A stretch of 64,000 bases of DNA from Acinetobacter courvalinii. Its GTDB lineage: Bacteria; Pseudomonadota; Gammaproteobacteria; Pseudomonadales; Moraxellaceae. The notes below the pieces were generated by a model. It saw only the letters and a list, made by a program, of their open reading frames with translations, was not told the DNA's origin and did not search any database. Each line of letters begins with the position of its first letter. Position 1 is the stretch's first letter. Positions 27,440 through 35,134 of the stretch are shown here, in pieces. Both the position numbers and the translations under genes were made by a program. The stretch lies in the NCBI RefSeq assembly GCF_014635545.1, contig NZ_BMDA01000001.1:822739-886738 (forward strand), in the 5' to 3' direction.

Positions 27440-28051
27440 ATGAAGTTGTATTATTCACCTGGCGCATGCTCATTGGCAGCCCACATTATTTTAAATGAAA
27501 TCAATGTAGATTTTGATTTAGAACGAGTTGATCTAAAAACACATAAAACCTCAAAAGGTGCAGATTATTACGAGATTAATCCAAAGGGTTATGTACCGGC
27601 TTTGGAAATTAATCCAGGTTTGATTTTAACCGAGAATGTGGCGATTTTACCGTTTCTTGCGCAACACGATCCGAAGCAGGACCTGATTCCGCCATCAGGT
27701 ATGGGACGTGCCAAAGTTCTGGAATGGTTGGGGTATTTGAACTCGGAATTGCATGATGCTTATGCGGTTTTCTTTACCGGTAAACTTACCGATGATGAAA
27801 AGACCAAGGCCTATGCTGAAGTTGACCGTTTATTGAAATATATCGATAACTATCTGGCTGAATCAGACTGTGATTATCTGGTAGATGATAATTTTGGCCC
27901 AGCGGATGCCTATTTATTTGTACTCACCAACTGGTCGAATCATATCGAGCATGATTTAACCCCGTATATCAATGTGATTGCATTGCGTAATAAAGTGGCT
28001 GAACGTCAGTCAGTGCAGATTGCCATGCGTGATGAAGGGCTGTTGAGCTAG
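27440..28051 (+). CDS. Glutathione S-transferase family protein
   Basis: 203 residues. The N-terminal thioredoxin-like domain begins MKLYYSPGACSLAAHI, as in beta-class bacterial GSTs, where a Cys near residue 10 sits at the active site. The cis-Pro loop GYVPALE and the glutathione-binding TENVAIL follow; the C-terminal helical domain has FGPADAYLFVL. ATG with AAGGA eight nt upstream. It is a single gene and probably detoxifies electrophiles; the actual substrate cannot be read from sequence. Confidence 0.93.
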   Translation: MKLYYSPGACSLAAHIILNEINVDFDLERVDLKTHKTSKGADYYEINPKGYVPALEINPGLILTENVAILPFLAQHDPKQDLIPPSGMGRAKVLEWLGYLNSELHDAYAVFFTGKLTDDEKTKAYAEVDRLLKYIDNYLAESDCDYLVDDNFGPADAYLFVLTNWSNHIEHDLTPYINVIALRNKVAERQSVQIAMRDEGLLS

Positions 28052-28061
28052 AGCACCCAAT

Positions 28062-28091
28062 AAAAAAGCCTCTGTGAACAGAGGCTTTTTT
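28062..28091. terminator. Bidirectional terminator after the GST gene
   Basis: AAAAAAGCCTCTGT / ACAGAGGCTTTTTT with a two-nt turn. It serves both the GST gene and the convergent small lipoprotein gene. Confidence 0.93.
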
Positions 28092-28103
28092 ATGTCAACT
28101 CGA

Positions 28104-28448
28104 TTATTGTTGAGCTTTTTCTTTCACGTCAGCAGCACCAGACTCTACTGCACCCGCAACTTTAGCTGTCGCATCACGTGCAGCAGCTTCAGTTTTTGCA
28201 GCAGCTTCAGCAGTTGCAGTTGCCGTATGATCAGCAGCAGCATCAATTTGATCGCCCGCTGTATCTACCGCAGTTGCAACATCGCTAGTTGCGTTTTGAG
28301 TAGCATCTTTAATATCAGCACCAGCCTGATCAGCCGCGTGTTCTAAATGTTCACCTGTGGTCGCGCCAGTTTCAGGTGCTTTATCTTTATTACAGCCTAC
28401 AAGCGCAACAGTAGCAGCAAGACCTAATGCAACAAGTAATTTATTCAT
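28104..28448 (-). CDS. Small Ala-rich lipoprotein with apolipoprotein/LEA-like helix
   Basis: 114 residues with lipobox LVGC (lipid Cys at 19). The mature part is low-complexity, made almost only of Ala, Asp, Glu, Lys and Thr, with an 11-residue-like rhythm (AATAEAAAKTEAAARDATAK), so it should be one long amphipathic helix. There is no cysteine beyond the anchor. ATG with AAGGAAA upstream. Possibly an envelope stress or spacer lipoprotein. Function unknown. Confidence 0.85.
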   Translation of the reverse strand: MNKLLVALGLAATVALVGCNKDKAPETGATTGEHLEHAADQAGADIKDATQNATSDVATAVDTAGDQIDAAADHTATATAEAAAKTEAAARDATAKVAGAVESGAADVKEKAQQ

Positions 28449-28536
28449 TGTCTATTTCCTTTTCTTTGTGGCATCCAATAGGAATGGATAGCAAAAATAT
28501 AACCATAAACTGCATAAAGAATAAAGTTGAAAATTT

Positions 28537-28580
28537 GTAAAAACACGCACTTACATCGGAAAACATAAGTGCGTGTTTCA
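28537..28580 (-). terminator. Intrinsic terminator of ahpF
   Basis: AAACACGCACTTA / TAAGTGCGTGTTT thirteen-bp arms. In the minus direction it is followed by a T run (TTTTTAC). It lies 14 nt after the ahpF stop. Confidence 0.85.
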
Positions 28581-28593
28581 TTTTTTAAAGCAT

Positions 28594-30159
28594 TTAAACG
28601 CCTGAACGGATCATATAATCAAAGGCAGACAGTGAGGCTTTGGCACCTTCACCGGTAGCAATGATAATTTGCTTGTACGGCACAGTGGTACAGTCACCAG
28701 CGGCAAATACACCCTTGACACTGGTTTCGTTACGATCATTAATCACGATCTCGCCACGGTTGCTCAACTCAACCGCACTGTTCTTTAAGAAATCGGTGTT
28801 TGGCAATAAACCGATCTGTACAAAGATCCCTGCCAGCTCAACCGTATGTTCTATATCAGTGGCACGGTCTTTATATTTCAATGCCATCACCTGAGCGCCA
28901 TCACCGACTACTTCGGTACTCAATGCATTCATGATCACGGTGGTATTTGGCAAGCTGTTTAACTTGTCTTGTAACACTTGGTCGGCACGAAGTTTGGTAT
29001 CGAATTCAACCAGTGTGACATGTTCAACAATACCGGCAAGGTCAATTGCTGCTTCTACACCCGAGTTACCGCCACCAATCACTGCAACACGTTTGCCTTT
29101 GAATAATGGGCCATCACAGTGCGGGCAGTAAGCCACACCACGGGTACGGTATTCTGCTTCACCCGGCACATTCATCTCTCTCCAGCGTGCACCGGTGGAA
29201 AGAATGATGGTTTTCGATTCCAGCTTGGCACCATTTTCCAGTTCAACTTCAACCAGACCATTTGCGGTCTGATCTGCACCTGTGATCTTGCTGACACGTT
29301 GCAGATTCATGATATCCACGCCGTATTCACGGACATGTGCTTCCATATCCTGAGCAAACTTAGGACCGACAGTTTTTTGCACCGTAGTGAAGTTTTCAAT
29401 GTCCATGGTATCCATCACCTGACCGCCAAAGCGTTCAGCCACGATACCGGTCTTGATCCCTTTACGCGCTGCATAGATTGCCGCAGTACCACCGGCAGGA
29501 CCACCACCAATCACCAACACATCAAATGCATCTTTGGCATTGATAGCCGCTGCATCTTTCTCAGCAGAATTGGTATCTAACTTGGCCACGATTTCTTCCA
29601 AAGTCATCCGACCTTGACCGATATGTTCATTGTCTTGGAACACCATTGGTACGGCCAAGATTTTGCGCTCTTCCACTTCATTCTGGAAGAAAGCACCATC
29701 AATCATGGTTGCGGTGGTATTCGGGTTGTTGATTGCAATCAGGTTGAGTGCCTGCACTACATCTGGACAGTTGTGGCAGCTCAGTGACACAAACACATCA
29801 AAATTTGCAGTCAAGTTGAGGCCTTTGATCTGAGCTAATACTTCATCAGAGACTTTTGGCGCATAACCCGACACCTGCAATAATGCCAGAATCAAAGAGG
29901 TAAACTCATGGCCCATTGGCAAACCAGCAAAGAATACACGCGGTTGTTCGCCTGTTTTGGCCACACCAAAGCTAGGACGGCGAGCGTTTGAACCGTCAAA
30001 ACGCGCCGTAACCTGATCAGAAAGTTCTGCGATTTCAGTCACCAGTTCTTTGATTTTCTCTGCTTTGTCTGAGTCATCTAAAGCAGCAACCAGTTCGATC
30101 GGACTTTCTAAACGTTCTAAATAAGCTTTTAATTGAGTTTTAATATTTTGATCTAACAT
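28594..30159 (-). CDS. ahpF: Alkyl hydroperoxide reductase flavoprotein subunit F
   Basis: NADH:peroxiredoxin oxidoreductase that recharges AhpC. 521 residues from ATG 30159, which has GGAG seven nt upstream and gives [10 protein letters not shown]. The N-terminal double thioredoxin-like domain carries C128-HN-C131. The C-terminal thioredoxin-reductase part has GGGPAGG (FAD), C345-PH-C348 and [10 protein letters not shown] (NADH). The cysteine numbering equals that of E. coli AhpF. It is transcribed alone, about 4 kb from ahpC, with its own terminator. The upstream 230 nt show no OxyR site I would defend. Confidence 0.97.
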   Translation of the reverse strand: MLDQNIKTQLKAYLERLESPIELVAALDDSDKAEKIKELVTEIAELSDQVTARFDGSNARRPSFGVAKTGEQPRVFFAGLPMGHEFTSLILALLQVSGYAPKVSDEVLAQIKGLNLTANFDVFVSLSCHNCPDVVQALNLIAINNPNTTATMIDGAFFQNEVEERKILAVPMVFQDNEHIGQGRMTLEEIVAKLDTNSAEKDAAAINAKDAFDVLVIGGGPAGGTAAIYAARKGIKTGIVAERFGGQVMDTMDIENFTTVQKTVGPKFAQDMEAHVREYGVDIMNLQRVSKITGADQTANGLVEVELENGAKLESKTIILSTGARWREMNVPGEAEYRTRGVAYCPHCDGPLFKGKRVAVIGGGNSGVEAAIDLAGIVEHVTLVEFDTKLRADQVLQDKLNSLPNTTVIMNALSTEVVGDGAQVMALKYKDRATDIEHTVELAGIFVQIGLLPNTDFLKNSAVELSNRGEIVINDRNETSVKGVFAAGDCTTVPYKQIIIATGEGAKASLSAFDYMIRSGV

Positions 30160-30389
30160 GTATTTCTCCAAACCCTAAGACTTTTAAATCGGTCAATTCA
30201 TTCAATGAGGCTATATTACGTAAAAATGATAAATAGGTAAAACAGTATGTTTTTATTGTTTTGATCGGTTTTTTGAATTTTTAATTCATCCGTTGAATTT
30301 TGAAATATATCTTTCGATAAAAAAATCAGTACAATCATACTTGTTATACAACTGCAATCATTGCATGACATAAAGAAAGGGTAAGCAAT

Positions 30390-30608
30390 ATGGCATTACA
30401 GCGCGGCATCTATCAACATTATAAAGGGCAACTTTATCAGGTCTTTCATGTTGCCCGTCATAGTGAAACTGAAGAGCAACTGGTCGTGTATCAATGCTTA
30501 TATGGTGATTATTCAATGTGGGTACGCCCATTGGCAATGTTTACTGAAACGGTTGAACTGGCGGATGGACAAATCCAGCCCCGTTTTAAATTGATTCAAG
30601 CGACTTAA
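30390..30608 (+). CDS. DUF1653 domain protein
   Basis: 72 residues covering one DUF1653 domain: RGIYQHYKGQLYQVFHVARHSETEE, then VYQCLYGDYSMWVRPLAMF. Such proteins are compact, beta-rich and of unknown function. The Shine-Dalgarno is AAGGG. The methyltransferase gene follows 32 nt later on the same strand, so they may be co-transcribed. Confidence 0.88.
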   Translation: MALQRGIYQHYKGQLYQVFHVARHSETEEQLVVYQCLYGDYSMWVRPLAMFTETVELADGQIQPRFKLIQAT

Positions 30609-30640
30609 GCGGAATTGCCGACTTAGCATCTGGAGGGTCA

Positions 30641-31231
30641 ATGATGACCAGTAGTGTGTTTTTACAGCGTATTGCTGATTTATATGATCAGTTCAAGCAA
30701 CACGATGCGCAACAGTCTGATCGTCTGAGCCGTTACCGCAATATAGAAGCCGAGTCGGCAAAGTTATTGGCGATGCTGATTCGTTGTCAGCAATCAAAGC
30801 GTATACTGGAAATCGGGACTTCGACTGGTTATTCAACCTTGTGGTTGGCTGAGGCTGCCCAAGCGGTCGGCGGAAAAGTTCAAACGCTGGAAATTGATCC
30901 TTTACGCAGTGCCCAAGCGAAAAAATATGCGGAAGCGTTTGAGCTGGCACAGCACATTGATTTCTGGATAGGAGATGCGGCGGATTTTCTGGCTCAGGCC
31001 AGTCAACCGTTTGATTTTATTTTACTGGATGCAGAGCGTGGCAATTATGTGAGTTACTGGGCCGATTTAAAGCGTTTATTACAAACATCTGGTAGCACCT
31101 TGGTAATCGATAATGTGATTTCTCATGCCGCCGAAGTGAAAAGCTTTCTGGAATTGATTGAGCAAGATGACGATTACATGAGTACGATTTTACCGATTGG
31201 CGCGGGCTTGTGTATGGTGGTGTTAAAGTGA
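30641..31231 (+). CDS. O-methyltransferase, class I SAM-dependent (CCoAOMT/YrrM type)
   Basis: 196 residues. SAM-binding motif ILEIGTSTGYSTLWLA, then LEIDPLRSAQAKKYAE, DFILLDAERGNYVSYW and the C-terminal VIDNVISH. This is the family of small catechol or caffeoyl-CoA O-methyltransferases; the true substrate is unknown. ATG after GGAGGG. Its last codons overlap the 3' end of the convergent alkR gene by 9 nt. Confidence 0.9.
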   Translation: MMTSSVFLQRIADLYDQFKQHDAQQSDRLSRYRNIEAESAKLLAMLIRCQQSKRILEIGTSTGYSTLWLAEAAQAVGGKVQTLEIDPLRSAQAKKYAEAFELAQHIDFWIGDAADFLAQASQPFDFILLDAERGNYVSYWADLKRLLQTSGSTLVIDNVISHAAEVKSFLELIEQDDDYMSTILPIGAGLCMVVLK

Positions 31232-32257
31232 ACGGATTTGATCCTGATGTTTTAAGCGATACGCTTGCGGACTACCACCCATGACCTTGTTAAAGGCACG
31301 GGTAAAATTGGCAGGATTGGAATAACCCAGTTCATACGCTATCGCTGTAATGGTAAGGCTAGAATTCTCTAATAAATCAATGGCGCGTTCTGTGCTGATC
31401 TGTTGCTTTAATTCCTGAAACTCGACACCTTGTTGCTGCAAATAGCGTTGCAGGGTTTTTGTCGAAATATTCAGGACTCTGGCACATTCGGTTAAGGTGG
31501 GCACTTGATTGGCTTGTCGCAACATCATGCTGACCCATTCCACAATTTCACCTTGATGGTAGATCTTCTGGATTTGTTCCTGGCAGCGTTGCTCAACCAC
31601 TTTTAAGCTATGCGCGTCTGCCAACGGTAAGGGCAGTGCCAATTGTTGCTGGTCAATCACGACCCTTATACCGGATAGCCAGCTATAGTTAAACTGAAAA
31701 CTGGCTTTGACTAAGGATAGATAACGTTCCTGATAAGTCGGTTTGGGGATACTTAAATAGATTTGATAACGTTGTAATTGCTGACCTGCAAGTTCTAGCA
31801 GACTGTAGTAAAAAGCGACTGCAATGGCTTCGATATGAAAAGCCAGACATTGTTTATTCATTTGCAATATTGGCTCAAATAACAGCTCAACCTTTTGTTG
31901 ATGGGCTGGAAACTGAATACTGAGCTTAAAACTTGGCATTATCAGCCTAAAGTATTGTGCAATGAGTCTGAGCGCATGTTCCAGATTCGGGCTGGTCATC
32001 AGGGCATAACCCACCAGACTATGCGAGCTGAGTTTAAGGTTTTTTCCAAGTACAAAGGCCAGATCATGGGTATTAGGCAGGCTTAAACCCATTTCAATAA
32101 ATTGCTCTATCTGTTGAATAGACAATAGCTCTGTTTGTGCCAGTTGCTGCTGCAATGCACTCAACACATGATTATCGTATTGATGTGTGCCGATTAAAAT
32201 TTCAATCAGACGCAAATAGTAGCGTGCTGGAATCACCGGAATCTGTTGCTTTTGCAC
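31223..32257 (-). CDS. alkR: AraC-family regulator AlkR, activator of the alkane hydroxylase gene
   Basis: 344 residues. N-terminal effector-binding/dimerisation domain (about 20-210) of the type that senses hydrophobic ligands. The C-terminal AraC double helix-turn-helix (about 245-340) has LTECARVLNISTKTLQRYLQ and TITAIAYELGYSNPANFTRA. The start is GTG 32257. It is divergent from alkM with a perfect 19-bp direct repeat in the gap. In Acinetobacter, AlkR senses n-alkanes and activates alkM; the same layout here supports the name. Confidence 0.88.
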   Translation of the reverse strand: MQKQQIPVIPARYYLRLIEILIGTHQYDNHVLSALQQQLAQTELLSIQQIEQFIEMGLSLPNTHDLAFVLGKNLKLSSHSLVGYALMTSPNLEHALRLIAQYFRLIMPSFKLSIQFPAHQQKVELLFEPILQMNKQCLAFHIEAIAVAFYYSLLELAGQQLQRYQIYLSIPKPTYQERYLSLVKASFQFNYSWLSGIRVVIDQQQLALPLPLADAHSLKVVEQRCQEQIQKIYHQGEIVEWVSMMLRQANQVPTLTECARVLNISTKTLQRYLQQQGVEFQELKQQISTERAIDLLENSSLTITAIAYELGYSNPANFTRAFNKVMGGSPQAYRLKHQDQIRSL

Positions 32258-32272
32258 AAGAAAAACTCAGTA

Positions 32273-32312
32273 AAGTCTTAAAATGATAATAGCAAGTCTT
32301 AAAATGATAATA
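32273..32312 (+). promoter_or_regulatory. Direct-repeat operator in the alkR-alkM gap
   Basis: AAGTCTTAAAATGATAATA occurs at 32273-32291 and again, identical, at 32294-32312, a period of 21 bp (two helical turns). The second copy covers the expected -35 position of a promoter with -10 TAAAAT at 32324-32329. This is the arrangement of AraC-type class II activation. The binding protein is inferred to be AlkR. Confidence 0.78.
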
Positions 32313-32379
32313 TAGTGCTGCTGTAAAATTACACAATTACCTCAAGCAAAAGAGTTTGTGTTTGATTGAGGAGATTGTA

Positions 32380-33573
32380 ATGAATATGCATACTCAACTG
32401 GATGTCGAGCAAGCGGCAACAATATTTAAGGATAAAAAACGGCATTTATGGTTATTGGGTCTGGCTGTCCCTACGATTGCAATGAGTGGTTTGGCAAGCT
32501 ATCAGTTTGGCCCTAAAAAAACCAAAAAATTCTTCGCTTCATTTGGCCCCTTATTTATTCATGCTGTTATTCCAACATTAGATAAATTGATTGGTGAAGA
32601 CACGGAAAACCCGCCACTCGATGCAATTGCAGATTTAGAAGCCGATCCGTATTATGCCCGTATTGTTAAACTTTTTATTCCTTTGCAATACGCGACCAAT
32701 ATCTATGGCGCCTATTTAGCCAGTCGTAAAGATACTTCGCTTGCGGATCAACTGTTATTGGGAAGCTTGGTGGGTATGGTCAATGGTATTGCGATTAATA
32801 CCGCACATGAATTGAGCCATAAATCAGGACGGCTGGAACATTATCTGTCACATCTGGCCTTGGCACCATCGGGATATAACCATTTTCGCATCGAGCATCC
32901 TTATGGTCACCACCGTCGTGTAGCCACACCTGAAGATCCGGCATCGTCACAATTTGGCGAAAGCTTCTGGAAGTTTTTACCGCGTACCGTGATGGGTAGC
33001 TTTAAATCGGCGATTGAGATTGAAAAGAATCGTTTACAACGCAAGAAATTGCCTTTCTTATGTAAGGAAAATGAGTTGATCCATGGTTGGGCCATGTCGG
33101 CTCTGTACCATGCTGCCATGTTTACGAAGTTTGGTATGCGCTCAGTCCCATTCCAAGTCACGCAAGCGGCTTATGCGATTACCTTGTTTGAGTCGGTCAA
33201 TTATATTGAACATTATGGTTTAAAGCGGGCAAAGAAAGAAAATGGTCAGTATGAACGGACGTTGCCTGAGCATAGCTGGAACAATAATAATGTGGTGACC
33301 AATTTATTCTTGTATCAATTACAACGCCACTCTGATCATCACGCCAATCCGACCAGAAGCTTTCAGACCTTACGTCATTTTGAAGATGCGCCGCAGTTAC
33401 CCGCAGGTTATGGGGCCATGATTCTGCCTGCCTTTATTCCAGCGTGGTGGTCAAAAATTATGGACGATCGGGTGGTGCAACACTATCAAGGTCACCTGGA
33501 CAGAATCAATGTCCATCCTGAAGCCAGACAGAAGATGTTAGAAAAATATAGTCAGCAGGATGATGCTGCCTGA
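32380..33573 (+). CDS. alkM: Membrane alkane 1-monooxygenase
   Basis: Hydroxylates n-alkanes to 1-alkanols at the inner membrane with electrons from rubredoxin. 397 residues from ATG 32380, which has GAGGAG six nt upstream; the open frame extends 24 nt further but without a start of that quality. The di-iron His motifs are HELSH (143-147), HPYGHH (173-178) and HSDHH (317-321), and NYIEHYGL is the AlkB signature. Hydrophobic segments flank them. Neighbour of alkR. Rubredoxin and its reductase are not in the window. Confidence 0.95.
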   Translation: MNMHTQLDVEQAATIFKDKKRHLWLLGLAVPTIAMSGLASYQFGPKKTKKFFASFGPLFIHAVIPTLDKLIGEDTENPPLDAIADLEADPYYARIVKLFIPLQYATNIYGAYLASRKDTSLADQLLLGSLVGMVNGIAINTAHELSHKSGRLEHYLSHLALAPSGYNHFRIEHPYGHHRRVATPEDPASSQFGESFWKFLPRTVMGSFKSAIEIEKNRLQRKKLPFLCKENELIHGWAMSALYHAAMFTKFGMRSVPFQVTQAAYAITLFESVNYIEHYGLKRAKKENGQYERTLPEHSWNNNNVVTNLFLYQLQRHSDHHANPTRSFQTLRHFEDAPQLPAGYGAMILPAFIPAWWSKIMDDRVVQHYQGHLDRINVHPEARQKMLEKYSQQDDAA

Positions 33574-33594
33574 ATAGGCAAGTGAAATAGCTTA

Positions 33595-33622
33595 AATCAG
33601 CCCGATCGGGCTGATTTTTTTA
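33595..33622 (+). terminator. Intrinsic terminator of alkM
   Basis: AATCAGCCCGATCGGGCTGATT, a perfect palindrome, followed by T7. Confidence 0.9.
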
Positions 33623-33626
33623 TACT

Positions 33627-33836
33627 TTAAGCTGAAATACACAGTCGTTTAAAGTGCAGATCGAACTCAAGATATTTATGTACAAAGGCCGTTTTATCAT
33701 GGGTGCGAAGTAAATTATTGTAGATAAACTCTGGAACTGGATGGTAAAGCTCGCCTGAGCCATTGCTATAGAAAATTTTTAAATAGCGTGAAGAAACATC
33801 ATATTTCCAGGAGGTTACAACAACAGATTTTTCCAT
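33627..33836 (-). CDS. KTSC domain protein
   Basis: 69 residues fitting the KTSC domain: SSRYLKIFYSNGSGELYHPVPEFIYNNLL, then a C-terminal KYLEFDL segment. Small KTSC proteins are of uncertain function; the fold has been linked to RNA or ribosome contexts. The gene converges on alkM, just behind its terminator. Confidence 0.8.
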   Translation of the reverse strand: MEKSVVVTSWKYDVSSRYLKIFYSNGSGELYHPVPEFIYNNLLRTHDKTAFVHKYLEFDLHFKRLCISA

Positions 33837-34033
33837 AGATTCGTCCCCATATTGATTTGATCTTTCAGTACATTTTTGAACAACTTTTATCCTTCATTCT
33901 TTGACAGTACTCCAACTCAGCTCCTGTGACAATTGATAAATGAAGCTGGCTATAAATTTATAAGTATAAGAATTGTAAAAAATTAGCTATAAAATTTGGC
34001 TACAAGAAATGGGAAGTTTTTAAAATAATGCAG

Positions 34034-34066
34034 GCAAAAAGAAACCACCCTAAAAAGGGTGGTTTC
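34034..34066 (-). terminator. Intrinsic terminator of ahpC
   Basis: GAAACCACCC / GGGTGGTTTC arms with a six-nt loop. Reading minus, T5 follows the stem. It starts 25 nt after the ahpC stop. Confidence 0.9.
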
Positions 34067-34091
34067 GGACCATTGGGTCTAATCTAAATAA

Positions 34092-34655
34092 TTAGATTTT
34101 ACCAACTAAGTCGATAGATGGAGCAAGCGTTGCTTCGCCTTCTTTCCATTTAGCCGGGCAAACTTCACCAGGGTGAGCGTGAACGTATTGAGCAGCTTTT
34201 ACTTTACGAAGAAGTTCAGATGCGTCACGACCGATACCACCAGCGTTGATTTCAACGATTTGGATTTTACCTTCTGGATCGATAACGAAAGTACCACGGT
34301 CAGCAAGACCAGCAGCTTCGATTAATACGTCGAAGTTTTTAGAAAGAGTCCAAGTTGGATCGCCGATCAATGGATATTGGATTTTACCAATAACGTCTGA
34401 AGTGTCGTGCCAAGCTTTGTGCGTGAAGTGAGTGTCAGTAGACACGCCATAGATTTCAACGCCTAATTTTTGGAATTCAGCATAGTTATCAGCAAGGTCG
34501 CCTAACTCAGTTGGACATACGAAAGTAAAGTCAGCTGGGTAGAAGAATACAACAGACCATTTGCCTTTAAGATCTGCTTCAGATACGTCAACAAATTGAC
34601 CGTTGTGGTACGCAGTTGCTTTAAATGGTTTAACTTCAGTATTAATTAAGCTCAT
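34092..34655 (-). CDS. ahpC: Alkyl hydroperoxide reductase peroxiredoxin subunit C
   Basis: Typical 2-Cys peroxiredoxin that reduces H2O2 and organic peroxides, recharged by AhpF. 187 residues from ATG 34655 ([11 protein letters not shown]), the same length as the E. coli protein; GGAG lies six nt upstream. Peroxidatic Cys47 in DFTFVCPTE and resolving Cys166 in [11 protein letters not shown]. It is flanked by its own terminator and a 479-nt upstream gap that carries a possible OxyR site. Confidence 0.97.
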   Translation of the reverse strand: MSLINTEVKPFKATAYHNGQFVDVSEADLKGKWSVVFFYPADFTFVCPTELGDLADNYAEFQKLGVEIYGVSTDTHFTHKAWHDTSDVIGKIQYPLIGDPTWTLSKNFDVLIEAAGLADRGTFVIDPEGKIQIVEINAGGIGRDASELLRKVKAAQYVHAHPGEVCPAKWKEGEATLAPSIDLVGKI

Positions 34656-35134
34656 CATTGTCTCCATGATTGAGGTTTTATTGAGAGGCTAACGCCTTAC
34701 TTGTTTACGAGGTCTAGAATAAATAATTTTTAGTTATTGGGGAAATAGTATTTTTACATGACTAAAATCGGAAAATTGAATAACTCAATCAAAAACGACT
34801 TTCACCCAAAGATATCTGCTCTATTTGACGACATAAAAATGAAGCCAACATGACAAAACATCTGAAAACTAATGTGCATAACAACATGAAGTCTACGTGA
34901 TCAAAATTCAAGGGTAAAATTGAAAAAATCTAAAAATATATAAAAAACCAAGATATACGATTAAAATTTCTTCATTCAATAAAGGCTTTGAATGAGAGTA
35001 GTGACAGAGCAAGATGATGGAAGCATTCCTTCATTTTTACCGCTTAGTCTGAACAGATTGATGCAGTTTCTTTGCATAGCAAGGCTTTAAGGCGTAAAAT
35101 AGCCGATTAGTTTATTTTTCAGGAAAGCTGTTCA
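34656..35134. other. Intergenic region between ahpC and hrpA
   Basis: 479 nt between divergent genes with no supported ORF. It should hold both promoters. The possible OxyR element at 34723-34759 is the only pattern I can name. The rest is AT-rich, with no strong hairpin. Confidence 0.55.
34723..34759 (-). promoter_or_regulatory. Possible OxyR binding site upstream of ahpC
   Basis: Four tetranucleotides at 11-nt phase, ATAA-N7-TTAT-N7-ATAG-N7-ACAT, against the OxyR pattern ATAG-N7-CTAT-N7-ATAG-N7-CTAT: 12 of 16 positions match. It lies 68-104 nt before the ahpC start codon, where an activator would sit. AT-rich background lowers its weight. Confidence 0.4.

Noticed and set aside
28104..28448. 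Plus-strand frame rich in Ser/Cys opposite the Ala-rich lipoprotein
   Set aside because: A mirror image of GCA/GCT-rich codons; the minus-strand frame has a lipobox and a ribosome site.
30211..30250. Possible OxyR site before ahpF (CTAT ... ATAG elements)
   Set aside because: The elements are in the wrong order or at the wrong spacing for the OxyR tetrad; likely chance in AT-rich DNA.
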